A DNA stretch of 12,617 nt from DASZIT01 sp036264255. Lineage in GTDB: Bacteria; Actinomycetota; Acidimicrobiia; Acidimicrobiales; RAAP-2. Where the stretch lies: contig DATARI010000244.1 of NCBI GenBank assembly GCA_036264255.1, forward strand, positions 1 to 12,617, read 5' to 3'. Position numbers and translations under genes: made by a program. This document shows positions 1 through 7,123 of the stretch, one piece after another. Below the pieces are notes generated by a model. That model did no database searches. It had not been told where the DNA came from and saw nothing but the letters and a program-made list of their open reading frames with translations. The first letter of the stretch is position 1; each line of letters opens with the position of its first letter.

Positions 1-88
1 AACGGTCCATGCCAATCCCGGGCCGTGGGACGACGACAGTCGGTTTCAGGTCAGCGTCAATAAGTCTCGCCCCAGAGCCTAAATAGCA

Positions 89-118
89 TTGCCACTTCCG
101 AGTAACTTCTCGTAAAAT
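89..118 (+). promoter_or_regulatory. Possible sigma-70-type promoter of the STAS gene
   Basis: TTGCCA at 89-94 and TAAAAT at 113-118 are separated by 18 nt and lie in the most AT-rich stretch of the left end. A transcript starting near 125 would leave only about 11 nt before the first GTG (136), but about 44 nt, including a GAGGAAG ribosome-binding sequence, before the second GTG (169). Pattern match only. Confidence 0.35.
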
Positions 119-168
119 CCCCCCAGCAAGAGAGCGTGTCTCTTCTGCCAAGCGAGGAAGCGTGGGCC

Positions 169-552
169 GTGGAAGCAGACTTCTCCCGAGAAGTGACCGA
201 GGTAGGGAATGTCCACCTGGTCGCGCTCCAGGGGGAACTCGATATCGCGACGGCCCAGGGCCTGGCTGACTGGTTGGTCGAGATCTCAGGTTCAGCGGTG
301 GTGGTCGATCTGTCCGGGGTGACCTTCATGGATAGCACCGGACTCACTGCCCTGGCGACGGCCCGACAACGGATGGCTGAGAAGGGCGACGACCTTCTAC
401 TTACCCGACCGACGCCCATCGTGCGGCGAGTGTTGGAAGTCATGGGGCTGGCCCAATGGATAAAGCCTTGGGACTCCCGCTGGCAAGATCAACAGCCGGG
501 CGGCGCCTCCGCGACGCCGGTCAGGCCCCATCCATCGGACACCAAACTCTAG
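169..552 (+). CDS. STAS-domain protein, anti-sigma-factor antagonist type
   Basis: A single STAS domain of the SpoIIAA/RsbV type. Such proteins bind an anti-sigma factor kinase, are phosphorylated on a conserved serine, and so control release of a stress or developmental sigma factor. The sequence shows LQGELDIATA (strand-helix start), VVVDLSGVTFMDSTGL with the phospho-acceptor Ser in DSTG, and a final helix VRRVLEVMGL. About 25 hydrophilic residues follow the domain and look disordered. The GTG at 169 is preferred because GAGGAAG (154-160) sits 8 nt upstream. An in-frame GTG at 136 would add 11 residues but has no good ribosome-binding site. No anti-sigma kinase, phosphatase or sigma factor gene lies next to it, so it is an orphan here and its partner is unknown. 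It converges on the decarboxylase gene, with 54 nt between the two stop codons. Confidence 0.85.
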   Translation: MEADFSREVTEVGNVHLVALQGELDIATAQGLADWLVEISGSAVVVDLSGVTFMDSTGLTALATARQRMAEKGDDLLLTRPTPIVRRVLEVMGLAQWIKPWDSRWQDQQPGGASATPVRPHPSDTKL

Positions 553-606
553 GGGTCCGGTATGGCTTGATTAGCGGATGGAACTCCAGAACTCGCCAGC
601 CGGGGG

Positions 607-1929
607 TCAGGCCGCGGGAGGCGCCTTCGGAGCGACGGTCGCGAGGCGAGAGCGAACGAGGACGAGCGGGGCGTCGGGGTCGTGCGGTTGGGGGATCGCG
701 GTGAGCGCGAAATCGCCGACCACTCCTGGTCGGAAGACGAGACAGTGGGTTGAACCTCCGAACTGGAAGTTTCCGAGCTCCTCCCCCTTCATGACGTGGT
801 ATCCGGGCTGGATGTTCGGTCGAATGAGACACGAGCTGACCTCTGACATGCCGACCGGGACGAATCCAACCAGTCCGATGGCGGGATTGTCGGCCTGAAT
901 GAGGAACACGGCTCGGGCGGCCACGTGCGCGAGGTAGCCCTGTGAGTGGGTCGGTTCTACCGCGTCAGAACCCAGCGAGTCGGCCTCGGAGTAGTAGGTG
1001 CCCGCGACGGTGAACGCCCGCACGATGGTTCCCGCGACCGGACTGTGCCATCGGTGGTAGTTGGTCGCGGACAGAAACGCCTGGTAGACCGTTCCGCCGA
1101 CGAACTCCTCGACGGACCCGTCGTTGGCGAGCATGTCCTCCAGAGAGTAGGGCTCTGTCTTGAGCCAGAACTCATCCTGGCGCTTCACGTCTGTGCGGAT
1201 GCTGAACGGGGTGGACTCGCAGGCGGCGACAATGACGTGGTCGTCCTCGGGTGCGGCAACGGGACGCGCACCGTCGCGAAACCGGCGGGTAAAGAAATCG
1301 TTCCACGAGGTGAATCCCCAGTGCGGGTCGGCCGGGTCGTGCTCGTACTGCTCGATGCCGATCGCCTTTCGAGCCGCATCGCTGGTCCAGCCTGAGGGCG
1401 ATTCGTTGAGGACGTACAGCGACTCCGGGCTGTTCAGAAAGTCGCACCACGCCGAGAGTATGTTCTTCAGGGCCGCGTTGACCTTCGGGTCTCGGAACGC
1501 CGCGAAACCGGCCGGTGTGCCCATGGTCCAGTCGAGTATTGCGCCGATCGGCAGCGTCACGTTCTGGTCGCCGAACTCGGGGGCCATTGTCAGGACCTCG
1601 TTGATCAGACGGAGCAGTTGGTCCGGGGACTCGAGATGCCGCTTGCTGTACGAACGGGTTTCCGGCACTTGGGCGATCATCCGGCTCACGTACATGCCGA
1701 TCACCGGATCCGAGGCAATCAGGCGTTGGAAGTCCGCCACTGCAGGGTGAAGCTCAACATTCTGGCCCTTGGCCTCGACTCGTTGACGATGGCCGGCAAG
1801 CCAGTCTTCCAGGGCGTCTTGGCTGGCCGGCAACCAACCGGCCCGACGACGAACGTCTCCCGCGAAACCGTCCTCGGTCATAATCGGGAAATTAGCCGTT
1901 CGGGCGTTAAGCGTCACGCCCGTCGGCAC
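607..1929 (-). CDS. Pyruvoyl-dependent decarboxylase, phosphatidylserine decarboxylase / PsiD-like
   Basis: A 440-residue protein with the two-part architecture of the long PSD-related family that includes fungal L-tryptophan decarboxylase PsiD. The N-terminal PSDC-type domain (about residues 60-180) has DFQRLIASDPVIGMY and MIAQVPE. The catalytic domain follows, with FTSWNDFFTRRFR (206-218), NYHRWHSPVAG (290-300; His292 and His295 fit the PSD YHxxH motif) and GGST (391-394). In this family the chain cleaves itself before the Ser (Ser393 here), which becomes the pyruvoyl cofactor. Where bacterial PSDs have an Asp-Gly motif, this protein has CEST (237-240). It lacks the membrane-anchoring start of classical PSD, so it is probably soluble and may act on amino acids such as Trp or Tyr rather than phospholipid; the substrate is inferred. 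Start is GTG; an ATG at 1881 would give 424 residues, and neither has a clear ribosome-binding site. It lies 136 nt downstream of the ankyrin gene on the same strand. Confidence 0.85.
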   Translation of the reverse strand: MPTGVTLNARTANFPIMTEDGFAGDVRRRAGWLPASQDALEDWLAGHRQRVEAKGQNVELHPAVADFQRLIASDPVIGMYVSRMIAQVPETRSYSKRHLESPDQLLRLINEVLTMAPEFGDQNVTLPIGAILDWTMGTPAGFAAFRDPKVNAALKNILSAWCDFLNSPESLYVLNESPSGWTSDAARKAIGIEQYEHDPADPHWGFTSWNDFFTRRFRDGARPVAAPEDDHVIVAACESTPFSIRTDVKRQDEFWLKTEPYSLEDMLANDGSVEEFVGGTVYQAFLSATNYHRWHSPVAGTIVRAFTVAGTYYSEADSLGSDAVEPTHSQGYLAHVAARAVFLIQADNPAIGLVGFVPVGMSEVSSCLIRPNIQPGYHVMKGEELGNFQFGGSTHCLVFRPGVVGDFALTAIPQPHDPDAPLVLVRSRLATVAPKAPPAA

Positions 1930-1995
1930 CAGATGGCGCCAACCCCATTCGCCACTCTTTATCTCCGCGTGTCGTTGCGGTCGACCTTTCCGGTT

Positions 1996-2014
1996 TGATC
2001 GCGGGTCCCGATCA
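1996..2014 (-). terminator. Weak hairpin downstream of the ankyrin gene
   Basis: TGATCG (1996-2001) pairs with CGATCA (2009-2014) around a 7-nt loop in the 136-nt gap between the ankyrin gene and the decarboxylase gene. No U-tract follows in the - direction, so it may be a weak terminator, an attenuator or chance. The rest of this gap (1930-2065) shows nothing else recognisable. Confidence 0.2.
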
Positions 2015-2065
2015 GAGCTGCGGCGCCTAGAGCGATGCGACGCGGGTCAACTCGCCTCTGCCCGC

Positions 2066-2830
2066 TCACTCGGCTGCCGTGGCTGAACGAGCGCCGATGG
2101 AACGCAACCAATCGACGACATTGTCCATTTGCGTCCCGCGGCCGCCGGCGGCATCCAACGCGGTGCCTTCGGCGTAGTCGGGCTCCCAGTTGAGGTCTGC
2201 GCCGGCATGCCACAACCGCTCGGCGGCTCGGCGTTGGCCGGCGGCGCAGGCGTGCCAAAATCCCTGAGAAATGTGCTCGGGGTCGGTATCGGACACCAGC
2301 AATTCCTCCAACCGGTCCACCATGCCGAGGGCACCCGCGTGCCAGAGCTTCTCGACGCGGGCACCTCGGAGGGCAAGCAAGCGGGCGACGTTCCAACAGG
2401 CGTATCCAACCGCATTGTCGAGGGGCGTTCCGATCGAGCCATCCGGCGTTTCAAGATCGGCACCCCCCTCGATGAGGGCGGCGGCGACATCGACGTCGTC
2501 GCTGCTGGCCGCATAGTGGAGTGGCGTCTCGGAGCCGGGTCCGGGGGTGTCCGAGCCGTCTCCCGTGGTGCGAGCATTCGGGTCGGCACCGGCTCCGATC
2601 AGCAGTTGCACCATCGTCGGTCCGTTGGGGAAGTAACCGGGCCAATCAGTGACGAAGTGGAGCGCCGTGCTCGTTCCCCCTCGGGCCGAGAATCTCGCCC
2701 TGGCTAAATGGGGGTTTTCGGACAGGAGCTGTTCAACCCGGTCGAGGTCACCGGCGTGCACCCCGCCCAACAACGCAACGGCTATCTGGGCGTCCCCGGG
2801 GATCGTGGCAGTGCTGGGCTCATCGGTCAT
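2066..2830 (-). CDS. Ankyrin-repeat protein
   Basis: A 254-residue protein made of ankyrin repeats, which are helix-turn-helix modules used for protein binding. Visible repeat cores are HAGDLDRVEQLLSENP (25-40), TALHFVTDWPG followed by MVQLLIGAGADPN (55-85), TPLHYAASSDDVDVAAALIEGGADLE (102-127), TPLDNAVGYACWNVARLLALRGA (135-157), LWHAGALGMVDRLEELL, and WHACAAGQRRAAERLWHAGADLN (192-214). No signal peptide or membrane segment is seen, so it should be cytoplasmic. The ATG at 2830 is chosen because the open frame further upstream (to 3079) would run antisense through the start of the divergent gene and has no ankyrin character. Binding partner unknown. It is divergent from the coiled-coil gene, with an 85-nt shared upstream region and no clear promoter elements. 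Confidence 0.85.
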   Translation of the reverse strand: MTDEPSTATIPGDAQIAVALLGGVHAGDLDRVEQLLSENPHLARARFSARGGTSTALHFVTDWPGYFPNGPTMVQLLIGAGADPNARTTGDGSDTPGPGSETPLHYAASSDDVDVAAALIEGGADLETPDGSIGTPLDNAVGYACWNVARLLALRGARVEKLWHAGALGMVDRLEELLVSDTDPEHISQGFWHACAAGQRRAAERLWHAGADLNWEPDYAEGTALDAAGGRGTQMDNVVDWLRSIGARSATAAE

Positions 2831-2915
2831 GACCGCAATGATCGCAGGGCGGAATCCGAAAGGGAACCGGCGATGGAGCCGGGTCAGCAAGCCATAGAGA
2901 AGGCAAGATGAGCGG

Positions 2916-3776
2916 ATGGACCTCGACGCCATCGCCGATGAGTTGTACGGCCTGTCGCCGGACGACTTCACCGCCAATCGCAAGGAACGCGAAAACCAGG
3001 CCAAGGGCGCCGGCAACCAGGAACTGGCCGGACAAGTCCGTCGACTGGCCAAACCCAACGCGGTCGCCTGGCTGGTCAACCAACTCGCCCGCCAACATCA
3101 CGCCGACATCCAGGACCTGCTGAAGCTGGGATCCGAGCTCCGGGAGGCGACGGCGAATCGGTCGGGAGACCTCCGCGAGCTCTCCCGTCGGCAACACGGA
3201 GTCATCCGGGGCCTGGTGCGCCAAGCCGAGCGGCTCGGCAGTGCGGCCGGACGACCGGTCAGCGCTACCACCGCTCGCAGCCTCGAACAGACCTTCTACG
3301 CCGCCTTGGCCGACCCGGTTGCCGCCGATGCGGTGGCGGCCGGGCGACTGGCGGTGGGGCTGAGCCCGGCCGGGTTCGCCGGCTCGGAGAGCGCCGGCCG
3401 CCAGGGGCGCCCGTCGCCCTCGCCGCCTCCGTCGAAGGCCGGGAAGGGATCGAGGACGGAAAAGCGACCCAGCGCCAACGACCTCAAGCTGGCCAGGTCC
3501 AAGGTCGCCCAGGCCAAGTCGGTCGCCGGGAAGGCCATCCAGGCACGCGACAAGGAATACGTGCGGCTGCAGCGGGCCGAGCAGCGGGTTGCCGATACGG
3601 GCGGTCGGGTAGACCAGCTGCGCCGGGAGCTTGATGCCGCGATGGGGGCGCAGGCCAAGGCGGAGCAAGATCACCAAGCGGCCCTCGACGCCTTCGAGCG
3701 CGCCGATCGCGCCGACCAGCGGGCGCAACAAGAGCTGGCGGAGGCCGCCGAAGCCCAGGAGCGCTTGGCCACCTAG
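2916..3776 (+). CDS. Coiled-coil protein of unknown function, conserved in Actinobacteria
   Basis: A 286-residue soluble protein with no enzyme motif. The N-terminal part (1-150) is helical and contains the block LYGLSPDDFTANRKERENQA and LAKPNAVAWLVNQLAR (45-59). I recall similar blocks (LY-L-P--F---R, P-A-AWLVN) in unannotated actinobacterial proteins. A low-complexity linker rich in Ser, Pro, Lys and Gly spans about 156-187. The C-terminal 95 residues (about 190-284) are an Ala/Gln/Glu/Arg/Lys-rich segment with strong coiled-coil character. The ATG at 2916 is preceded by AGAAGG (2898-2903) at a rather long 12-nt spacing. The ApbE-like gene starts 76 nt downstream on the same strand, so co-transcription is possible. 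Function unknown; a scaffold or nucleic-acid-associated role would be a guess. Confidence 0.8.
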   Translation: MDLDAIADELYGLSPDDFTANRKERENQAKGAGNQELAGQVRRLAKPNAVAWLVNQLARQHHADIQDLLKLGSELREATANRSGDLRELSRRQHGVIRGLVRQAERLGSAAGRPVSATTARSLEQTFYAALADPVAADAVAAGRLAVGLSPAGFAGSESAGRQGRPSPSPPPSKAGKGSRTEKRPSANDLKLARSKVAQAKSVAGKAIQARDKEYVRLQRAEQRVADTGGRVDQLRRELDAAMGAQAKAEQDHQAALDAFERADRADQRAQQELAEAAEAQERLAT

Positions 3777-3852
3777 CGCCCGCCCCGGGATTCCTGGCGG
3801 ATTCACAGCCCGGACCCATCTCGCCCTCAAGACGGCTGGGCAGTCTGTTCCG

Positions 3853-4833
3853 ATGAACACCGATCAACGCAATGCGACGGATGCCGCCGGACGAAGGCGG
3901 GGAAACCGGTTCCATGTCATCGGCACCACCGTCCAGGTCGTCGTCGGCGACGCCGAACGGATCGAGGAGGCCACCGACCGGGTCCGGCACCACATCGACG
4001 CTCTCGACCGTGCGGTCAGCCGATTCCGGGACGACAGCGAGTTGACCCAGCTCAACAATGCCTCCGGCCGGCCTCTCGAGGTGTCGTGGCTGTTCTTGGT
4101 GAGCCTGGAGGAAGCCTTGCGGGCGGCCCAGGAGACCGACGGCATCGTCGATCCGACCCTCGGCCACACCATCGAGCTCAACGGGTTCGACACCGACTGG
4201 GTCGAGCCAACCCCCGGCCCCGGGCCCCGGGTTCGGTTCCAGCGGGTGCCGGGGTGGCGTCGCATCCGGGTCGACCGGGCCAGCCGGACGGTGACGCTGC
4301 CGCCGGGGGTTCGGATCGATCTCGGGGCCACCGCCATCGCCGGCTGCGCCGATCGGGCGGCCCGAAGCGTGGCCGCCGAAACCCGGACCGGGGTCCTGGT
4401 GAACATCGGGGGCGACATCGCGGTGGCGGGCCCGCCCCCACCCGGGGGCTGGCTGGTCCGGGTCACCGACCGGCACGACGCCCCCGTCGACGCCCCCGGG
4501 GTCACCGTGTCGCTCCGGCACGGAGGGATGGCCACCTCGGGCGTCGCGTCGACCCGCTGGTCGCGGGGCGGCCTGACCCTCCATCACCTGATCGATCCGG
4601 CTACGGGGGGCCGCCCGCCCACATGCTGGAGGACGGTCTCGGTGGCGGCCGAATCCTGTCTCGAAGCCGGCATCGCCTCGACCGCCTCGGTCATCCTCGG
4701 TCCCCGCGCGCCACGGTGGCTGGGCGATCGGGGCCACGCCGCCCGACTGGTCCCGGTCGGGGGCACCCCGGTCACCATGGGAGGCTGGCCCTCGGACCGG
4801 GACCGGGCCGGTCTCGAGTCCATCGCCTCCTGA
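3853..4833 (+). CDS. ApbE-like FAD:protein FMN transferase
   Basis: ApbE enzymes transfer FMN from FAD to a Thr or Ser of a target flavoprotein, using Mg2+. Family motifs in order: FHVIGTTVQV (20-29), SRFRDDSELTQLN (56-68), DGIVDPTLGHTIELNGF (96-112), IDLGATAIAGCADRAA (155-170), VLVNIGGDIAVAG (181-193), MATSGVASTRW (226-236), HHLIDPATGGRP (244-255) and a C-terminal AESCLEAGIASTASVILG. The 326-residue length is normal for the family. The residue after DLGATA is Ile162, where related proteins have Lys. No lipobox or signal peptide is seen, so it is probably cytoplasmic. No FMN-binding-domain protein or ferric-reductase-like membrane protein, its usual partners, lies in the window. Start chosen at the ATG at 3853, just before conserved sequence begins; the frame is open further upstream, but that part lies inside the preceding gene. 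The ribosome-binding site is weak. Confidence 0.87.
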   Translation: MNTDQRNATDAAGRRRGNRFHVIGTTVQVVVGDAERIEEATDRVRHHIDALDRAVSRFRDDSELTQLNNASGRPLEVSWLFLVSLEEALRAAQETDGIVDPTLGHTIELNGFDTDWVEPTPGPGPRVRFQRVPGWRRIRVDRASRTVTLPPGVRIDLGATAIAGCADRAARSVAAETRTGVLVNIGGDIAVAGPPPPGGWLVRVTDRHDAPVDAPGVTVSLRHGGMATSGVASTRWSRGGLTLHHLIDPATGGRPPTCWRTVSVAAESCLEAGIASTASVILGPRAPRWLGDRGHAARLVPVGGTPVTMGGWPSDRDRAGLESIAS

Positions 4834-4892
4834 CCCGACCCCGGAACCAACGATTCACACCTGGTCCACAGCTAGCTCTCAGCCGATGCCGC

Positions 4893-4958
4893 GGGAGGTC
4901 GTCAACAGTGACAGTCATGATGAGCGATGACCACCTCACCGTGAGCCCACGATCATGA
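4893..4958 (+). CDS. Putative 16-codon leader ORF coupled to the glycosyltransferase gene
   Basis: A GTG at 4908 lies 9 nt after GGGAGG (4893-4898). It opens a 16-codon frame (V-T-V-M-M-S-D-D-H-L-T-V-S-P-R-S) ending in TGA at 4956-4958. That stop overlaps the ATG of the glycosyltransferase gene (4955-4957) as ATGA, the usual arrangement for translational coupling. The glycosyltransferase start has no good ribosome-binding site of its own, and an in-frame stop at 4928 rules out an upstream start. The coordinates include the ribosome-binding site; the coding part is 4908-4958. The same frame is also open, without meaning, through the antecedent ApbE-like gene, so chance cannot be excluded. The rest of the 4834-4907 gap shows nothing else recognisable. 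Confidence 0.4.
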   Translation, partial: GRSSTVTVMMSDDHLTVSPRS

Positions 4959-7123
4959 CCACCACCCTCGAGCGGGCCGAGCTCGATACCGGGTCGCCGG
5001 TTCCCCCTGACGAGGGGCCGCCCGGCGCCCCCCGGGGCCGTCTCCACCGGGTGATCGCCGGAAAGCCCGATGACCCGCGCTGGGTCCGGCCCACCCTCCT
5101 CCTGTTGCTGGCCTTCACCGCCCTCGGCTACCTGTGGGCGCTGGGCGACTCCGGCTGGGCCAACTCCTTCTATTCGGCCGCGGTGCAGGCCGGGACGAAG
5201 AGCTGGAAGGCGTTCTTCTTCGGCTCCTCCGATGCCTCCAACTTCATCACCGTCGACAAGCCTCCCGCCTCCCTCTGGGTGATGGAGCTCTCCGCCCGCC
5301 TGTTCGGGGTCAACGCCTGGAGCATCCTCGTCCCCCAGGCCCTGGAAGGGGTGGCGACGGTCGGGGTCCTCTATGCCACCGTCCGCCGGTGGTTCAGTCC
5401 CGCCGCCGCGCTGCTGGCAGGGGCGGTGATGGCCATGACCCCGGTGGCCGTGTTGATGTTCCGCTTCAACAACCCCGACGCGTTGTTGGTGCTCCTGCTC
5501 ACCGTGGCCGCCTACGCCACCGTGCGGGCCCTGGAACGGGCCCAGACCTCCTGGCTGGTGGTGGCCATGGCCTGCGTCGGCACCGGCTTCATCACCAAGA
5601 TGCTGCAGGCCTTTGTCATCATCCCGGTCATCGGGTTGGTGTACCTGTTGTTCGCCCCCACCCCGTTGGGGCGGCGGATCCGCCAACTCCTTCTGGCCGC
5701 CGTCGCCCTGGCGGTATCGGCCGGATGGTGGGTGGCGGCGGTGGCGCTGACGCCCGCCTCCAGCCGCCCGTACATCGGCGGGTCCCAGGACAACAACATC
5801 CTCAATCTGATCTTCGGCTACAACGGGTTCGGGCGCCTATCCGGAAACGAGGCCGGCAGTGTCGGCGGCGCCGGCGCCACCGGCTCCCGGTGGGGGGCAA
5901 CCGGCTTGACCCGTCTGTTCGGGTCGGACATGGGCGGCCAGATCTCCTGGTTGCTCCCCGCCGCCCTGGTGCTGTTGGGCGCCGGCCTCTGGATCACCTG
6001 GCGCTCCGCCCGCACCGATCGCACCCGGGCCGCCCTCGTCCTCTGGGGAGGCTGGTTGTTGCTGACCGGAGCCATTTTCAGCTTCGCCGCCGGCATCATC
6101 CACCCGTATTACACCGTGGCTCTTGCCCCGGCGGTCGCCGCCCTGGTCGGGATCGGGTCGGTGATGCTCTGGCAGCACCGGAGCCAGTTGTGGGTCCGCA
6201 TCGTGCTCGGCGCCACCGTCGCCCTGACCGGGGTGTGGGCCTACCTGTTGTTGAACCGCACCCCGAACTGGCTGCCGGGACTCCGGGTCATCGTCCTGGC
6301 GGCCTGCATCGCCATCGGCCTGGTGATCGCCATCGCCCCCCGGCTGCGCGGGCGGATCGCCGCCGCGGTGATCGGGGTGGGCCTGATCTCGGCCTCTCTC
6401 GGTCCGGCCGCCTATGCCGTCGACACCATCGTCACCCCCCATTCGGGAGCCATCCCGGCGGCCGGCCCGGCCACCGCCGGAGGCTTCGGTGGTCCGGGCG
6501 GAGGAGGGCCCGGCGGGTTCGCCGGGCGACCCGGCGCCGCGGGCGCGCCAGGCGGCCTCGGAACCCGCCCCGGCCCGGTGGGAGGGACCGGGTCAGCCGC
6601 GGCCGGCGGGCGCTTCCCGGGCTTCGCCGGTGGGGCTCCCCCGGGGGTCGCGGGTGGCTTCCGACGCGGGGTGGGCGGCGCCATCCCCGGTGGCGGTGCC
6701 GGCTTTGGAGGTGGGGGCGGCGGTGCCGGTGGGCTCGGTGGCATCCTCAACGCCAGTACCCCCGGACAGGCGCTGGTGACGGCGCTGGAGAAGAACGCCG
6801 GCCAGTACACCTGGGTGGCGGCCACGGTCAGTTCGAACTCCGCCTCCGGCTACCAGCTGGCCACCAGCGATCCGGTGATGGCCATCGGGGGATTCAACGG
6901 CACCGACCCGGCTCCCACCATGGCCCAGTTCGAGCAGTACGTCCAGCAGGGGAAGATCCACTACTTCATCGCCGGAGGACGTGGGGGCGCCGGGGGTGGC
7001 GCCAGCGCGACGACGACCGCCGCCTCCCAGATCACCAGCTGGGTGGAGAGCCACTTCACCGCCCAGACGGTCTCCGGCCAGACCATCTACAACCTGACCC
7101 AACCCAGCTCGACCACCGGCTGA
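4955..7123 (+). CDS. GT39 (ArnT/PMT-like) integral membrane glycosyltransferase with Gly-rich linker
   Basis: A 722-residue polytopic membrane protein of glycosyltransferase family 39, which moves sugars from polyprenyl-phosphate donors to proteins, lipids or glycans on the outer face of the membrane. About 10-11 hydrophobic segments lie between residues 46 and 490. Family-like motifs are GDSGWANSFYSAAV (64-77), SNFITVDKPPASLW (95-108), FNNPDALLVLLLTVAAY (171-187), QDNNILNLIFGYNGFGRL (278-295) and HPYYTVALAPAVAAL (383-397). Residues about 503-598 are an extreme Gly/Ala/Pro linker. The C-terminal domain (about 600-722) has YTWVAATVSSNSASGYQLAT, PVMAIGGFNGTDPAP and GKIHYFIAGG, which I recall from other actinobacterial GT39 proteins. 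Acceptor unknown. It may be translated by coupling to the leader ORF. A large secreted protein follows 277 nt downstream and is a possible substrate (inference). Confidence 0.9.
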   Translation: MTTTLERAELDTGSPVPPDEGPPGAPRGRLHRVIAGKPDDPRWVRPTLLLLLAFTALGYLWALGDSGWANSFYSAAVQAGTKSWKAFFFGSSDASNFITVDKPPASLWVMELSARLFGVNAWSILVPQALEGVATVGVLYATVRRWFSPAAALLAGAVMAMTPVAVLMFRFNNPDALLVLLLTVAAYATVRALERAQTSWLVVAMACVGTGFITKMLQAFVIIPVIGLVYLLFAPTPLGRRIRQLLLAAVALAVSAGWWVAAVALTPASSRPYIGGSQDNNILNLIFGYNGFGRLSGNEAGSVGGAGATGSRWGATGLTRLFGSDMGGQISWLLPAALVLLGAGLWITWRSARTDRTRAALVLWGGWLLLTGAIFSFAAGIIHPYYTVALAPAVAALVGIGSVMLWQHRSQLWVRIVLGATVALTGVWAYLLLNRTPNWLPGLRVIVLAACIAIGLVIAIAPRLRGRIAAAVIGVGLISASLGPAAYAVDTIVTPHSGAIPAAGPATAGGFGGPGGGGPGGFAGRPGAAGAPGGLGTRPGPVGGTGSAAAGGRFPGFAGGAPPGVAGGFRRGVGGAIPGGGAGFGGGGGGAGGLGGILNASTPGQALVTALEKNAGQYTWVAATVSSNSASGYQLATSDPVMAIGGFNGTDPAPTMAQFEQYVQQGKIHYFIAGGRGGAGGGASATTTAASQITSWVESHFTAQTVSGQTIYNLTQPSSTTG

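Noticed and set aside
2831..3079. Upstream extension of the ankyrin gene start
   Set aside because: It would add 83 residues antisense to the divergent coiled-coil gene with no ankyrin similarity; the ATG at 2830 directly precedes the repeat region.
3631..3852. Upstream extension of the ApbE-like protein
   Set aside because: The extra 74 residues lie in another frame of the coiled-coil gene and carry no ApbE motif. The family's first conserved segment begins about 20 residues after the ATG at 3853.
3484..4737. A 417-codon - strand frame opposite the coiled-coil and ApbE-like genes
   Set aside because: Low-complexity Pro/Gly/Arg product. The + strand frames have recognisable family motifs.
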